DNA of 64,000 bases, from positions 11,050,332-11,114,331 of the forward strand of contig OX377201.1 in the NCBI GenBank assembly GCA_947396885.1, given 5' to 3'. Both the position numbers and the translations under genes were made by a program. This stretch comes from Heligmosomoides polygyrus polygyrus. Its lineage: Eukaryota; Nematoda; Chromadorea; Rhabditida; Heligmosomidae. This document shows, one piece after another, positions 1-12,900 of the stretch (its first letter is position 1; the number at the start of each line of letters is the position of its first letter). Under the pieces are notes generated by a model. The model saw nothing but the letters and a program-made list of their open reading frames with translations, made no database searches and was not told the origin of the DNA.

Positions 1-904
1 CACGGCCTTTATGAGGTGACCTTTTTTGCACGGATTTAGCTTTGAACAAGCGTGTATTGCATCCGACAGCAACAAGTCCCTGTATAGAGGTTCATCGTTC
101 CGAGAGACATGGCGTGCACACTATTGAGCCTAGATAGCACCTTCCTAGAAAAATTGGAGTACGGTTTATCGAGTTATTACTGCTAGTGTTAGACTTATGC
201 CATGGTGGCCAAACAACGTATGCAGTGTTATAAGGGTCATAGCATTACTGGCAGCAATGCCACTTAAAGTAATTTGAAGTGATTACGATTGCGAAGAGAA
301 ACAAAAAGTTTGCTGCGTCTGAGTTTCATCCCAGTCTCTACATGACAGCCAATGTTAAGTTCATTTAGATTGCAGCACCATAATAATTCTTGGAGAGCAA
401 GGAAATGAGACCTCTCAAACACTTGGAACTACACACTGCGAGGAGAAATACCAAACAAGTAAAGTTAAATATGTTTTGCTTTGCAAGAGCATAGGTGCTC
501 ATTTTACGTTCTTAATTACGCACTTTTTGTATATCAACGTTTCCAATCGTAGGCTAAGCACTTTATTTACTTTCTTTGGAGTGCTCTGATTAATTATATA
601 GTGCACATTAATTATCATTCAATAAATAGATCTCTTCATTGTGTTCTGTGCATATTGGTTTTCTTTTACAAAAATACATTGACTTCATTTATACAATCGT
701 TTTATCTCAACGTTCAGCATCCAAACCGCAGCACGTCCATCATCATATGCACGGCGCTGGACGCCTTCGAATGTTATTTTCTTTCGCGTTGGTTTGTTCC
801 ACCCGCCATTTCCAGGTCTGGAAAAAATATAAGTAATCCTTAAAAATGATCGAAGCGACGTGAAAACTCCTCACCTGGTTAAAAAGTAATTTCAAAATAG
901 TATT
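1..904. other. Non-coding flank beyond the 3' end of srt gene A
   Basis: Nothing recognisable. The open frames of 60-80 codons near 601-843 lack any family resemblance and look like chance frames in AT-rich DNA. A short extra 3' exon of gene A could lie here or beyond the window edge, because a splice-donor-like sequence sits just before the apparent stop of gene A. Confidence 0.5.
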
Positions 905-3900
905 CTATAAATGCATACCTTTACATCTTTTAGGTTTGGAAGAAACCGATGTGGTAGTTCCTGGTTTTCCTTTAAATCCAAACAGTTTCATCACTTCTCC
1001 TCGAATTTTTTTATTTACAATCATGTAGACTATTCCATGAATCCCTAAACGTCCACGTTGAATATGACATACTCGTATTTAGTAAAACGAGATTTACATC
1101 AGATGCGCTTTTTAGTGCTGTAGCAAAGGTTTGTTGCTCCTAGATTTAAAGCTAGAATGGTTGCTTGATTAGTGGGTAAGGAATATAGTGAAAATAGTAT
1201 TCCTTGGTAGAAATGCAATTAAAAATAGAATGAAGTCCTATCTAAACCCGTATCTCTAACCAGAGGACTGCCAAAAGTGTAGGTATGAAATAGCAATGCG
1301 ATATATATGTGCAGAATTGCTTCCCTCTCAGAAGTAATGATATGCAAATATCTCGATCCGAGTACAACTTTGAGCAGAGCTGCGGCCCGTGAAATCTGCA
1401 CCATTGAAGCGGAGTGGTGAAGCAGTCAAGAAGGCTGGTATTTTATCACTATCGAGTTCATTGCTCCCTCGAAGAGGTGTGTCGATTGAACTAGCGGGTG
1501 GATAGGATTGTAGACTCATGAACGAAATGTCAGGGGCTTGGATCCTGTGTGGGGCATGCTTTTGCATTATCGCAAACCTCATGTTAATGCGAGTGGTGCA
1601 CGTGATGACGGTAGCGCAGGGAAACAACAGATTTGTGTGTTGTTAACCCTTATGAAGGATAAAGGTTGGAGTTACTACAGGGTACGTAAAAGGTATTGAC
1701 GCACAAAACGTAAACGTTAGAAGTAGCAACACATCATAAAATTCAATAAGTTTATATCCAAAATGTCAACAATAATCTAGCGAACTGAACAGTATCACCT
1801 GTATTTTATATGGGCTTTTTTGCTGCGAATGCAGGAGCGAAGACGACGAGGAAAGGCATAGAGGAGGCCGCAAGTAGTCCACGTCGATTTCGTTCTATGC
1901 TTTGCTTCAATGACTTTATACTTTTGGGCATTCAACACTGTAAAAGTGTTACATACTCTTCAAGACCTCTAAAGTGCTAATTCTGGCGTAGAGCTCGCTG
2001 CAAGGAAGGCGCATCCGGCCAGTATCATGGTTTGTCCATTCATCACACGCACCTCTCGTTTTCGTGGATATTGAAGTGAAGATAAATCAGTACAATTATC
2101 TGTCCAACGTCTTAATGTCCTGAAGAAGCAACTAGTTCCTTGGCTTAAATCCCACCTTGACAGCAAGCCGTGTGTCTTCCAGCGGGATTAGACTCTAGCA
2201 CAGAGTCGAGGACCGTTCAGGAGTGGTGCCGCGCCATCTTGAAGGACTTCATTTCGAGGGATAACCTCTGTATAGAACAGAATTGAAACCGCTGAATTAC
2301 TCTAAATGAGAAGTTCTAAAGTACAATGCTTGCGCCACTTTCCACAAAAGTATGAAGTCAGTGAAGGATGATCTACTCAAAGCATGGGGTGAAATCGACG
2401 TGGACTATTTGCGGCACATCTTCGATGCCTTTCCTCGTCGTCTTCGCCCCTGCAGCAAAGCCCATATAAAATACAAGTGATGCTATTCTGTTCGCTAGAT
2501 CTTTGGTGCCATTTTGTATATAAACTTGTTAAATTTTATAATATGTTGTCATTTCCAATGCTTACGTTTAGTGCGTCAATACTTTTTACGCACACTGTAC
2601 AAAAAGTTCGGGATGCGTCGTGTATTCTATTCCTAACAAATACCGCGAAAGCAGTTTCGATGGGTATTTAACCTCTACAATAGCTTGATATGAGCCTCCA
2701 ATGATCGTCAGAGTTTATCTCTCCAAGACGAGTGTGATACAAAATCGCCAATCCAGCTGGGATGGAAGGCTTCGCTTCGCTGGCCTACTTCGTGTATGTG
2801 AAAGCGCTGGACTACAGGTGAATCTCACGAAGACGATCTCTATGAAAATGGCAAGAAAGTTAGGACTTTATCAAGAGCTTCAAAGAAGTCTAGAAGAAAG
2901 TGAAGAACGTCTGGCTGCGGGTCCACCTGTGCAACGACTCCACTGTTCTCCCTGCGCTAACGTACTACGCAGGATCAGAACGAACATATGATCATCATCG
3001 CACAGCGTGCAGTGATGACGCTTTGAGTTACTCGATTCACGAGAGAAAAGAGGAGACGACCAGAGACGCTGGTGAACTGAATGAGGTAGTCGTCGAAAAT
3101 TACGTGCGCCAGCAAATTGATACGTTTAGTAGATACTCGCTAGACGAGGGTCGTCAGCGCCTGGATTTGAGGTTTTTTGAGTGGAACTTCAGAACACTCG
3201 AACTGCTTCGTAAAAGCCCTATGCGAAGCTCGCGTGTTCCTGCACCGAGCATGATCCATTAGAGCACTCTGGCACATGAAAAGAACAAATGGGGATGTTG
3301 GCGGCTTCCTGCGGAGCAACTCAGTGATCGTGATACAGAAGAAGATTGAATGACATGCAAGCCTGTTGTTTGCCTGCTCTACTGTCATCGCATGCACCCC
3401 ACGTATTAACATGAGGTTTGCGATGATGCAAAAAAAACATGCCCACACAGGATTCAAACCCTGATCCTTCGCTTGTGACTCTGCAACCCTATCCACACGG
3501 ACGTCCGGTCATCGAGGGAACAGTGAACTCGAGAGTGGTAAAATACCAGCCTTGCTTGATTCACCACTCTGCTTCAATGCCGCAGATTTCACGAAACTCG
3601 GTTCAAAGTTGTATTAGTATCGAAACACAGGGAGGCGATTCTAATCATAAGCATCTCTTCAGTGGTTCAGACCAACAATTCAGGTAGATTCCTGGTAAGA
3701 CACCGAAAGTCGTGCTTCCTTTGCTGCACTGATGTTGTATAGGGTTCTGCTTTATGAAACTCTTTAAGACGGAAGAAACTTTTGGCAATAAAATATCACT
3801 TTCACTGCTGATACAATATGAAAATTAAAAGATCTCGAAAGAAAACTGTTAAACACTTCAATGGAAACGCCTCATTTTTGTTACATCTTTTGTCCTTCAT

Positions 3901-6900
3901 AATCACCTTGTGCATAGGCGGAATTTCTTCCAATCAGCCTCAGATTTTGGAGCTATCGCCTTAATGGAGGCCTTTTCTTTTAATAATGTTTCATTGATGA
4001 TAGTTATTACCAAGACCCTTATCTTCGTTTAGAAATGCGTTTGACATGAGGGCGATGTACTGCCAAATGAAAAAACCAACCCATCTCTTAGATTTGAATT
4101 CTCAGCCTTATTACTGCGATTTGACAGCACTACATCTGCATCGCTGCCACAGCTGCTAGCTATGAAAAGCTCGTCTAATATGAAATCGACAGCGCGAAAT
4201 CTAACCATCCTAAACTCGCTAAGTAGTTCTGGATTTGCTTTTTTTTTACATGCGTGTAATCGGTATTTTAAGTTCTTCCACAGATTTTGAAGGCATTGTT
4301 TGGTTAAAAAGTGACGACACAACGAGAATTCTTGAAAGACGTAAAACAAACCATGGCTGAGTTGCCAAGTTACGTTAGAGAGGAGGACCATAGATCTGGG
4401 AACCGGAAGAAATTGGACCGCAACGTAGAATATTGACCCAATACCTGTGCTTGTGCAGATTAGGAGCGATTGGAGGAAGAGCTAAAAACCAAAAATTAGG
4501 GAAGCACTTTGATTTACGGCGAAACCATACAGAAGTAATAAACAAAGTCTCAAATTTCGCCGGGTAGGGTTTGCCAAAGTCTGGTATAGAACACAATGTT
4601 AAACGGGAAAGCAAAGTGTTTCGGTGGTTACGTAGGGCGGCATACCACTCGTAATGAAGATGACGAGTGGCAGTAGCGACGTAGGGGTGCGATCAAATGC
4701 ACAGGGACAATCTACGAAAAAACGTTCCCTTATTAGTTGCATGATGGCACTCGCACTTGCTAAATGGAGGACCGTCATCCTACATGAGCGTCATCATTAT
4801 TCGGTTCTTACCTGCAATTGGACCTTATCGACCTTTCCTTTTGAAAATCCTTTAACTTTAAGGACATAGGTACACAGCACTGAATAGAGGAGAACAAGAG
4901 CCAAAGGAAATGAGATATTGTGAAGAGGGAAAATCAGCGGTGTATAGTGATCCGTTTCCTGGAATATTGAAATTGGAGTGTTGACGCATGAGTACTGTGA
5001 AAACGACCGGTTAACTGTGCTACCGCAGTTGGTTTTTTTCAAAGAAAGTGTGGGTACCGTCAGCAAGAATACTGCAACCTCAAGCGTTAGAAATTTGCGG
5101 CTCTTGGCAACTTTCATTTAAAAAAATTTTTTACTTAGCGCCTGTTCCTGCACCATTTAGCTGGCGGTGCTTGTATAGATTTGAATGCTATCCTGCGCAA
5201 TTTAGACAAAGACTGTTAAGGCGGTTATTGCTGCCTATGCATTTCCGACACTAATTATTTTAACGTGATTTCTTGTGGAAAAACGTGTCGCCGATATCTT
5301 GGTAATTATTTTGCTATAAACATGCCTAAGCCTACATGTTATCGGACTGAATAGAGGAGAACAACGTTAGTCTCACTATTGATATACCGACGTCGTTTCT
5401 CAGGCTTTTCCAAATTAAGGCCTTTAACATTGACCATGAGTTACCGTAAACCTCTAATGGAGTATATGTATCACCTGTATCACCTGTCGTCCCGTTGATC
5501 ATCGACTTGCTCGAGCGGGCGCCAGCAGCGTCTCCATTCGTCTCTGTCGCGTGCCAGAGTGGTCCAATGGATCCTCCTCGCTCGAGGGACACGAAGAGCG
5601 TCATATCGGTCGTTCAGGGCTTTCACGAAGAAGTCCGACCAACGCGTTGGTGGGCGTCCTGGTGTTCTTTTGACATCCCGCGGAATCCAGTGTGTGACGG
5701 CTCTCGTCCAGCGGGTGTCTGCGAATCGCATTACGTGGCCGGCCCACCTAATTTTCGACGTCTTGGCCCTTGCGACAGCGTCTCTGATCTTCGAACGTCG
5801 GCGAAGCTCGGAACTCCGGAGGCCTTCTCTCACTTGCGTGAGTCGTGTCACTCCGAGCATCGTCCTCTCGATTCCACCCTGCGCGACGCTGATCGCGTGT
5901 TCATCCTTCTTTCGTATAGCCCAGGTCTCTGAGGCGTATATTAGGGCAGGAAGAACAGTGGAGTCGAATAGGTGGGCACGGAGTCGGACGTTCTTCGTTT
6001 TCTTCACGACTTCTTCGACGCTCTTGAAAGCTCTCCAAGCCGCTCGTTTCCTCCTGCTCAGCTCTGGTGCTAGGTCGTTGGTCATGTTGACTTCGCGACC
6101 CAGATACACATAGCTGGAGCATTCGGAGATGTTCGTTCCGTTGAGCGAGAATGGGGCATCAGAAACCCATCCGTTCTTCGTGAACATCGTCTTCGTAAGA
6201 TTCAGCTGCAGTCCAACGCTTCCACATACACGATCGAAGTCGGCCAGCATTCGTTCCGCCTGACTGATGCTCGGTGTTATGAGCACGATCTCGTCAGCGA
6301 AGCGAAGATGGTGCAGCTGCCGGCCGTCGACCTTCACTCCCATGTCTTCCCATTCTAGTTCGCGCATGACGTTTTCGAGGGTGGCGCTGAAGAGCTTCGG
6401 GGATATGGTATCCCCTTGTCGAACCCCTCTCTTCACGTCAATGACGACGTCGTTGTAGAATGGTGAGATCTTGGTCGTGAATCCACTGTACAGTTCTCGA
6501 AGGACTCTGATGTACTGAGTAGGAACGCCCTGGGTGAGCAGGGCTTCCATGACCGCTATAGTCTCGACGGAGTCGAATGCCTTCTTCAGGTCAATGAACG
6601 TAAGGCACAGCGGCAGCTTGTACTCTCGCGACACTTCGATGAGCTTCGTAATGGTGTGTATGTGGTCGATCGTGCTGAATCCTCTCCGAAATCCTGCTTG
6701 TTCGCATGGCTGTCCTTCGTCCAGCGTTTTACTAATCCTATTCTATAGGATAGGATAGGATTGGGTAGGATCGAGTATATGTAAGCATATATATTACGTA
6801 TGTATACATAAATACATATATGGGGTGTTCCAAAAAATGTAAGCACTGTTTGGAAAGCTATTAATTTTGTAAGCTCTTGTATGCTGCGATGATGAAGAAG

Positions 6901-9900
6901 AAGCTACTCGCAATGGTTAAACCTAAGTCACGCGATTTTTGGACTTCTTCAAGCATTGTGATTAACTCTACATCATTTAGTACTTTGTCGATAGTCCTAT
7001 ATGACGGCATCGTAGTATGGCTCTTAGCACAATCATCAGTAAGTGCGCCTATTCGGAGGGAATTGGCAATTCCCATTTTTCTGCCCTAATAAAATCTGTT
7101 GTTTTTTCAAGCAGATTGCAAATTTTATGAACCTAAAAATTTGGCTCTTTAATTCGTTGGCTAATATTCATTAGATTCTCTCAATAACAAAGTAATTCGG
7201 AATTAGATCGTCGCCTGAAAAAGTTTTTTTACAAAGCCCTTCTCTCAAAAAGAAACAGCACTTTTCCTTGTTAAGCAAAAGATTAAGCGAATTGGAAAAC
7301 TACCGGTTTTCTGGACGAGTCTGGCAATCCTTGTATGCATAACATCCAAAAAGCAGAAGCGCTAGCAAAATTCTCGGTGTTCATTTCTGATTCTACTACT
7401 GCCACTCCTACTATCGAAGGCTGTTACTCCGCAAATGTTTTAAGAAGAGATCGTTCCGGAAGCATCAGTAGAGCTAAAAGTCAAAACTAAGTCTTCTGTT
7501 AAAATCTTGGAAAAGCTTATTCGTGACAGAATTTCAAATTGGTTTGAAAAAAGAAAGATGACTCCACACGAACAACATGGTTTTACAAGTGCGCTTCTAC
7601 TGCTACTCAGCTAGTACTTAATGTGTTTCAATGGAATCATGAATTGAATAGAGGACATTTTATCATCGTTATATATTTTGATCTGTCAAAATCCTTTGAC
7701 GAAGTTTGTTATTTAAAACTTACACAGGAAGGTAATCAAATTATCATTCAAGCGCTTTTTTAGACTGGTTCCGCTCATATTTAGAAAATAGGAGTGTGAA
7801 TGTTAAGACTGAAAACCCGTTTCTAAAAGCTTTCATGCACCAGTGGAGTACCGAATGGTTGCGTTCTATCACCTCTACTTTTTCTCATCTACACATATGA
7901 CTTGACTTGCCTTCAGGATTCAAGACGCGTCCGTCAGTAAAAATACGGTTATATGCTGACAACGCACGGTTTTTGGACTCTACAATAATCAGAACAACAC
8001 ATTAGTCCACTATGTTCATCGCATTCTATCAAAGGAATGGTAGAGTGGGCTTCCGTCTCGCAGATTCCTGTTAACATCTCAACATCGCTGGTTTTCCATA
8101 CTGGCAAAGATTCGAGGGTTTCGTACATGAATAACGGCGTTCTGGTTGAAACTATTACAGAAGTGCGTGGTCTAGGAACCAACATATATCGTCACCTAAA
8201 CTTCAATTCACGTGTCTACAGAATTATTAAAAAAGCGTTCTCAACACTTTTCAGCATTCTAGAAACGTTCAGTTCAACGAGCAGTCCTAATCATATCCTA
8301 ATGAAACGTTCAAATCGTATATCCTGTCCATGCTTGAATATGGGTCGCAAATTTGGAGCCTATTCACTAGAAAAATGCGAATAAAACTCGAAAAGATTCA
8401 GGTTTTTACTTTCTATTTTTATTTAAACTGTTAGTGTGAAAATGCTTCCTATCCGCAGTTAGTTCTCCGATGCTAGTTACAGACACAGTTTATGTAGCCT
8501 TAGCTAAAAGCTACTTTTTTGCTTAAGAAGCCTTTTTTACAGTTCTTCTCTCGAAATCTTTTCGAATATTCGAATGGTTTCGATTGCTTACAAATTTCGA
8601 ATGCTTGAATGTGAATATATTCAAAAATGCGGTTTTCTCAATACCTGAATTTGAATGCATTCGAAAAATGCGATTTTTTGAATATTCGAATTCGAATATT
8701 GATTCGAATACTTTATTCGGAGGGTCGAATTTGAATGGAATATTGGATTACAGAAGGGAGGAAACATGACCGGATCATTGGTGGTAATAAGCGAAATAGA
8801 CTGGTCCAGACGTTGTTGTCTTGCTTTGGCTTCGGAGAAGACAGTGCACATGAGAATTGGGACTTCGTCAGCAGACCTAGATTACTGTATCGATGGGCAG
8901 TACAATGGGAAAGTAACTTCGGTAAAAGACTTAGGCTTTGTTTACGATGAAAAGTTGGACTTTTCAGAACATGTAAAGCTAATATGTCACAAAGGGTTGA
9001 CAAGGTTGTTTTAAACTTTCAAAGTCTTAGAACGAGTGATGGAAGAGTGCTGACATTGGCGTATAAGTTGTAGATCAGACCTATTGTTGAATTCGGATCT
9101 GTTGTGTTCTCAACTCGTAAAAAGGGAGATGTAGCCTTGCTAAAAAAAGTTTAAAAAAGGATTTCTCTATTCTAGAATTCCACGGGCTAGTATTAGAAAT
9201 GCTTATTTGGGTCTGACACTCTGGAATCGCGCCGAAAGTTGAAGGATGTTTGCACCGTTCTTAAACTGCTCACAGGGAGGGCATGCTGCTCTGTTTGAGA
9301 ATGTTTCTCAATCACACCGTCGATAACTGGAGGCGGTTCCATGAAACTAACTTTTGCCAGAGCCAGCACTTACCTGAGGGCTAACCAGGATACTATCTCA
9401 ACGGTAGGTCGGAACGGCGCAAGTGTTGCATATGGGCAGAACCGCCTCTTCCTGAGAAGTAACAAACTGCAGGTATCTCGACCCCAATACAACTCTGCGC
9501 AGAGTTAGGGGCGACGGAAGTCGCCTGTTGGCGCCCTGTTGATTCACGTGCTCCACAGCTGACGGGCACGCCGGGATGAGGGCTGGTATCGAGGATCGGC
9601 GCAGTGCACAGGTGGCATAGTAGGGAAGACCTCGGGCTCGTGAGCGAGGGTTCGGGGGTTTGGATCCCGCAGACTGTGTTTTCTTTTGCACTTCTGCAAA
9701 ATCCATGTTTATCATATAGGTAATCCAGCTAGGGGTATTATAGTGTGTTATAGAGCATGTTTACACATACCACCCATACCGTTAACAATGGTGGTCCAGG
9801 CAGGGTTACCGATTTCGCTGAAACTTCGTCTAGGGTGGTTGTTTGGGATGCTGATCACGAATCTGATATCCGTTCTTCACGATTCCGTCGGAGGCCACCT

Positions 9901-12900
9901 ATACCGTTAACAAGGGTGGTCCAGGCAGGGTTACCGATTTCGCTGAAACTTCGTCTAGGGAGGTTGTTTGGGGTGCTGATCACGAATCTGATATCCGTTC
10001 TTCACGATTCCGTCGGAGGCCACCTATACCGTTAACAAGGGTGGTCCAGGCAGGGTTACCGATTTCGCTGAAACTTCGTCTAGGAGGGTTATTTGGGGTG
10101 CTGATCACAAATCTGATATCCATTCTTCACGATTCGGCTGGATAATACAAATACAGGAAGGCACAGGATTACATTCCTAAAGTTTCTGCCGGTGACGGCA
10201 GGTAGAGACAGAATCGTGAAAAACGGATGTCAGATTCGTGATCAGCACCCCAAATATCCACCCGTAGACGAAGTTTCAGCGAGATCGGTGACCCTGCCTG
10301 GACCACCCTTGTTAATGGTATGGGTGGCCTCCGACCGAATCGTGAAAATGGATGTCAGATTCGTGATCAGCACCCCAATAAACCGCCCTAGAAGAAGTTT
10401 CAGCAAAAAAATTTCTTGACCGAAGTCTTGTTGGTGGAGTCGGAACTTTTAACTAGTGCCACAAAATATCTATCGTTGCATAACTACAGCTTCACACAAA
10501 AGGCTTAAAATAAGTGACACACAGAAGTGAAGATTTTAACATATAACATATAACATGTGCTTCAATCTGTAGTTTGAAGCAAATGTTATATGTAAACATG
10601 CTCTATAACACACTATAATACCCCTAGCTGGATTACCTATATGATAAACATGGATTTTGCAAAAGTGCAAAAGAAACACAGTCTGCGGGATCCAAACCCC
10701 CTACCCCTCGCTCACGAGCCCGAGCTCTTCCCTATTACGCCACCTTTGCACCGCGTTTGGCCACGATACGAGCCCTCATCCCGCGCGCGCCCGTCAGCTG
10801 AGGAGCACGTGAATCAACAGGGCGCACCCCCGCGACTTCCGTCGCCCCTAACTCTGCGCAGAGTTGTATTGGGGTCGAGATACCTGCAGTTTGTTACTTC
10901 CCAGGGAGAGGCGGTTCCGCCCATATACAACACTTGCGCCGTTCCGACCTACCGTTGAGATAGTATCCTGGTAAGTCTTTTACCTGTCGCGGCTTCTGCT
11001 TTCGCAGCACTCAGTTTTGGTGTTCCTGCCTCACCTCATGCATCCGTTGAGTTCAAGCTTATAGCCACAAATACCATACTCGAGCACTAGGTGATGTGGT
11101 TAATGGTTTGAGTGTTGCTTGTTTTTTGTTTTTGTTTTCCTTTTTCTGTTAACGTGTGTCTTTTACCCACGTAATGTATAAATAAATAAAATAAATAAAT
11201 ATACATTTCCCTCACTCAGAAAGAAATTAACATTTGTTTTCAAAGTTTATAATGTGGTTTCAATAAAGTAACCTCTCCACGGAATTCGTTTATGCCTATA
11301 AGGACGAAATATGTTAGGTGTCATCACACCAAATATAGCGTACTTAAAAGGTACAGCTGTTTCTTGAAGCTGCGGACGAAAGAACCACACCTTACCTTAG
11401 CTCAATGAAGAACCAGCTACACAGGATTGAGCTCGTGTGTGGGGAAGCGGTTACCCTTTATCAGAATGCGAAGTCTACAAGTTACATACGAGCATCAACG
11501 TTTTCGCTTACCTTTGGTCCCTTACCATGGAACCTTTGAAACCTCTTAATAAAACTGTTTCCTTTCTTTATTGTAGGCCAATGGCATCATGTTGGTGATA
11601 TTGGCAACCGGAAAGTAATATCTGCTTCAACTTTTCATTCACTCTCTTTTTATTACCTAAGAAACATGAAAAGTACATAGAAAAAGAACATCTGCGTATC
11701 CCTGACGAAATGTTTCCTGACGTTTCCTCAAAAAACTTCGATTAGATGCCTTTCATACTTTTGCGCCAGATAAGGTTGCAAGGAAGCCCAATCTTGAGCC
11801 GCCTAATCTCTTCCGCTGCTCGAGTTGGGATGCTAAAGGGTGGATCAGCGGTTGAACTTCCTATTGATATATTCAGGTTTTCCAAACAATAGCTGAAAGA
11901 TTGCAATGCTCGAATCAACTTTGGGGGCAAAGAAGATCCAAGGGTCGAAATTTTGGGTAACTCAATATGAACTGATCAACCATACAGTATTGTTTGGCGC
12001 AAAACACATAAAAGAAACAACGCGCTTTTCCATAAATATTAGCTTCGTCCAAAATGGCAAAACGGAAGACCTAAGAAACATCTTACCTAAGTGTTTACAC
12101 GGTAGGAATAGGCAATATCTCTCAAATGATGTCCCGAGAGATAGGTGCTCTTAATGATCATGCTTTGAAAAAACCCTTCATAGTGCCCCTTTTTCCCTTA
12201 TGAAGTTAACATATCTGGTCGGAGGTGTCTGAGCAGTTGTAAAATCTGTTACTATAACTGATCCACCACTAAGAAATCTAATACCCACGTAGCGCGCCTA
12301 TATGACCGTTCCTACGGGACCCCATCTGTATGGTTTACTGCTTGCTAGTAGGGAAGGCAACTGCATCGCATGGTGATCCTGGTATGCCACCCCACGAGCA
12401 GGGAACACTCCAAACAAGGGGACCTTTGCGTAATAGAATTAGGAAGTATCTTGTTGCGAAAAAAAAGCGTAGAAAGGCTATCATAGGATCCACTGTCGCC
12501 GAGCAGAGATCCTAGAAGTTAAGGTGAAAAAATTGAAGCACGAGGTCAATACTCTGACTGCACAAAACCTTCAATGCGTTCTGGACTACACCAGAACAAA
12601 AAACCTGGAAAATCTTTAATGGCACAAAGGTGGGAAAGAAAAACGAGATTAGTCGTAGCCAGTATCAAGCGGAAAAATAGTTCGCCAGGTCCAGTACGAT
12701 TATAAAATTTCGCATCCGATTGTAAGTGTAAGCTCTTCTATGAGTAAAGCTTTTGAAGCTTCATCTTCTGATGCCTTCGTTATTTTTTGGTGTTGTGAAA
12801 GAGGAATTGGGAGGAGATCTAGAGACTACGTCTCATATGGAGCGAAAGGAGACGACGTACAAAACACCCATGCATATGCTTGTGCTGTACCTGCAGTGTC

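Noticed and set aside
3140..3496. 118-codon minus-strand open frame
   Set aside because: Spans the junction of an RTE fragment and a foldback arm; not a coherent protein.
4029..4391. 120-codon minus-strand frame as an independent gene
   Set aside because: Its first part is exon 7 of srt gene A and the remainder is read-through past the splice donor at 4351.
5495..6458. Plus-strand open frames of up to 184 codons over the truncated RTE
   Set aside because: They are antisense to a recognisable reverse transcriptase; the same shadows recur at 40439-41402 over the other RTE copy.
9398..10958. Two similar 105-codon open frames in opposite orientation, looking like duplicated genes
   Set aside because: They coincide with the two arms of a foldback element, and their similarity is explained by the inverted repeat.
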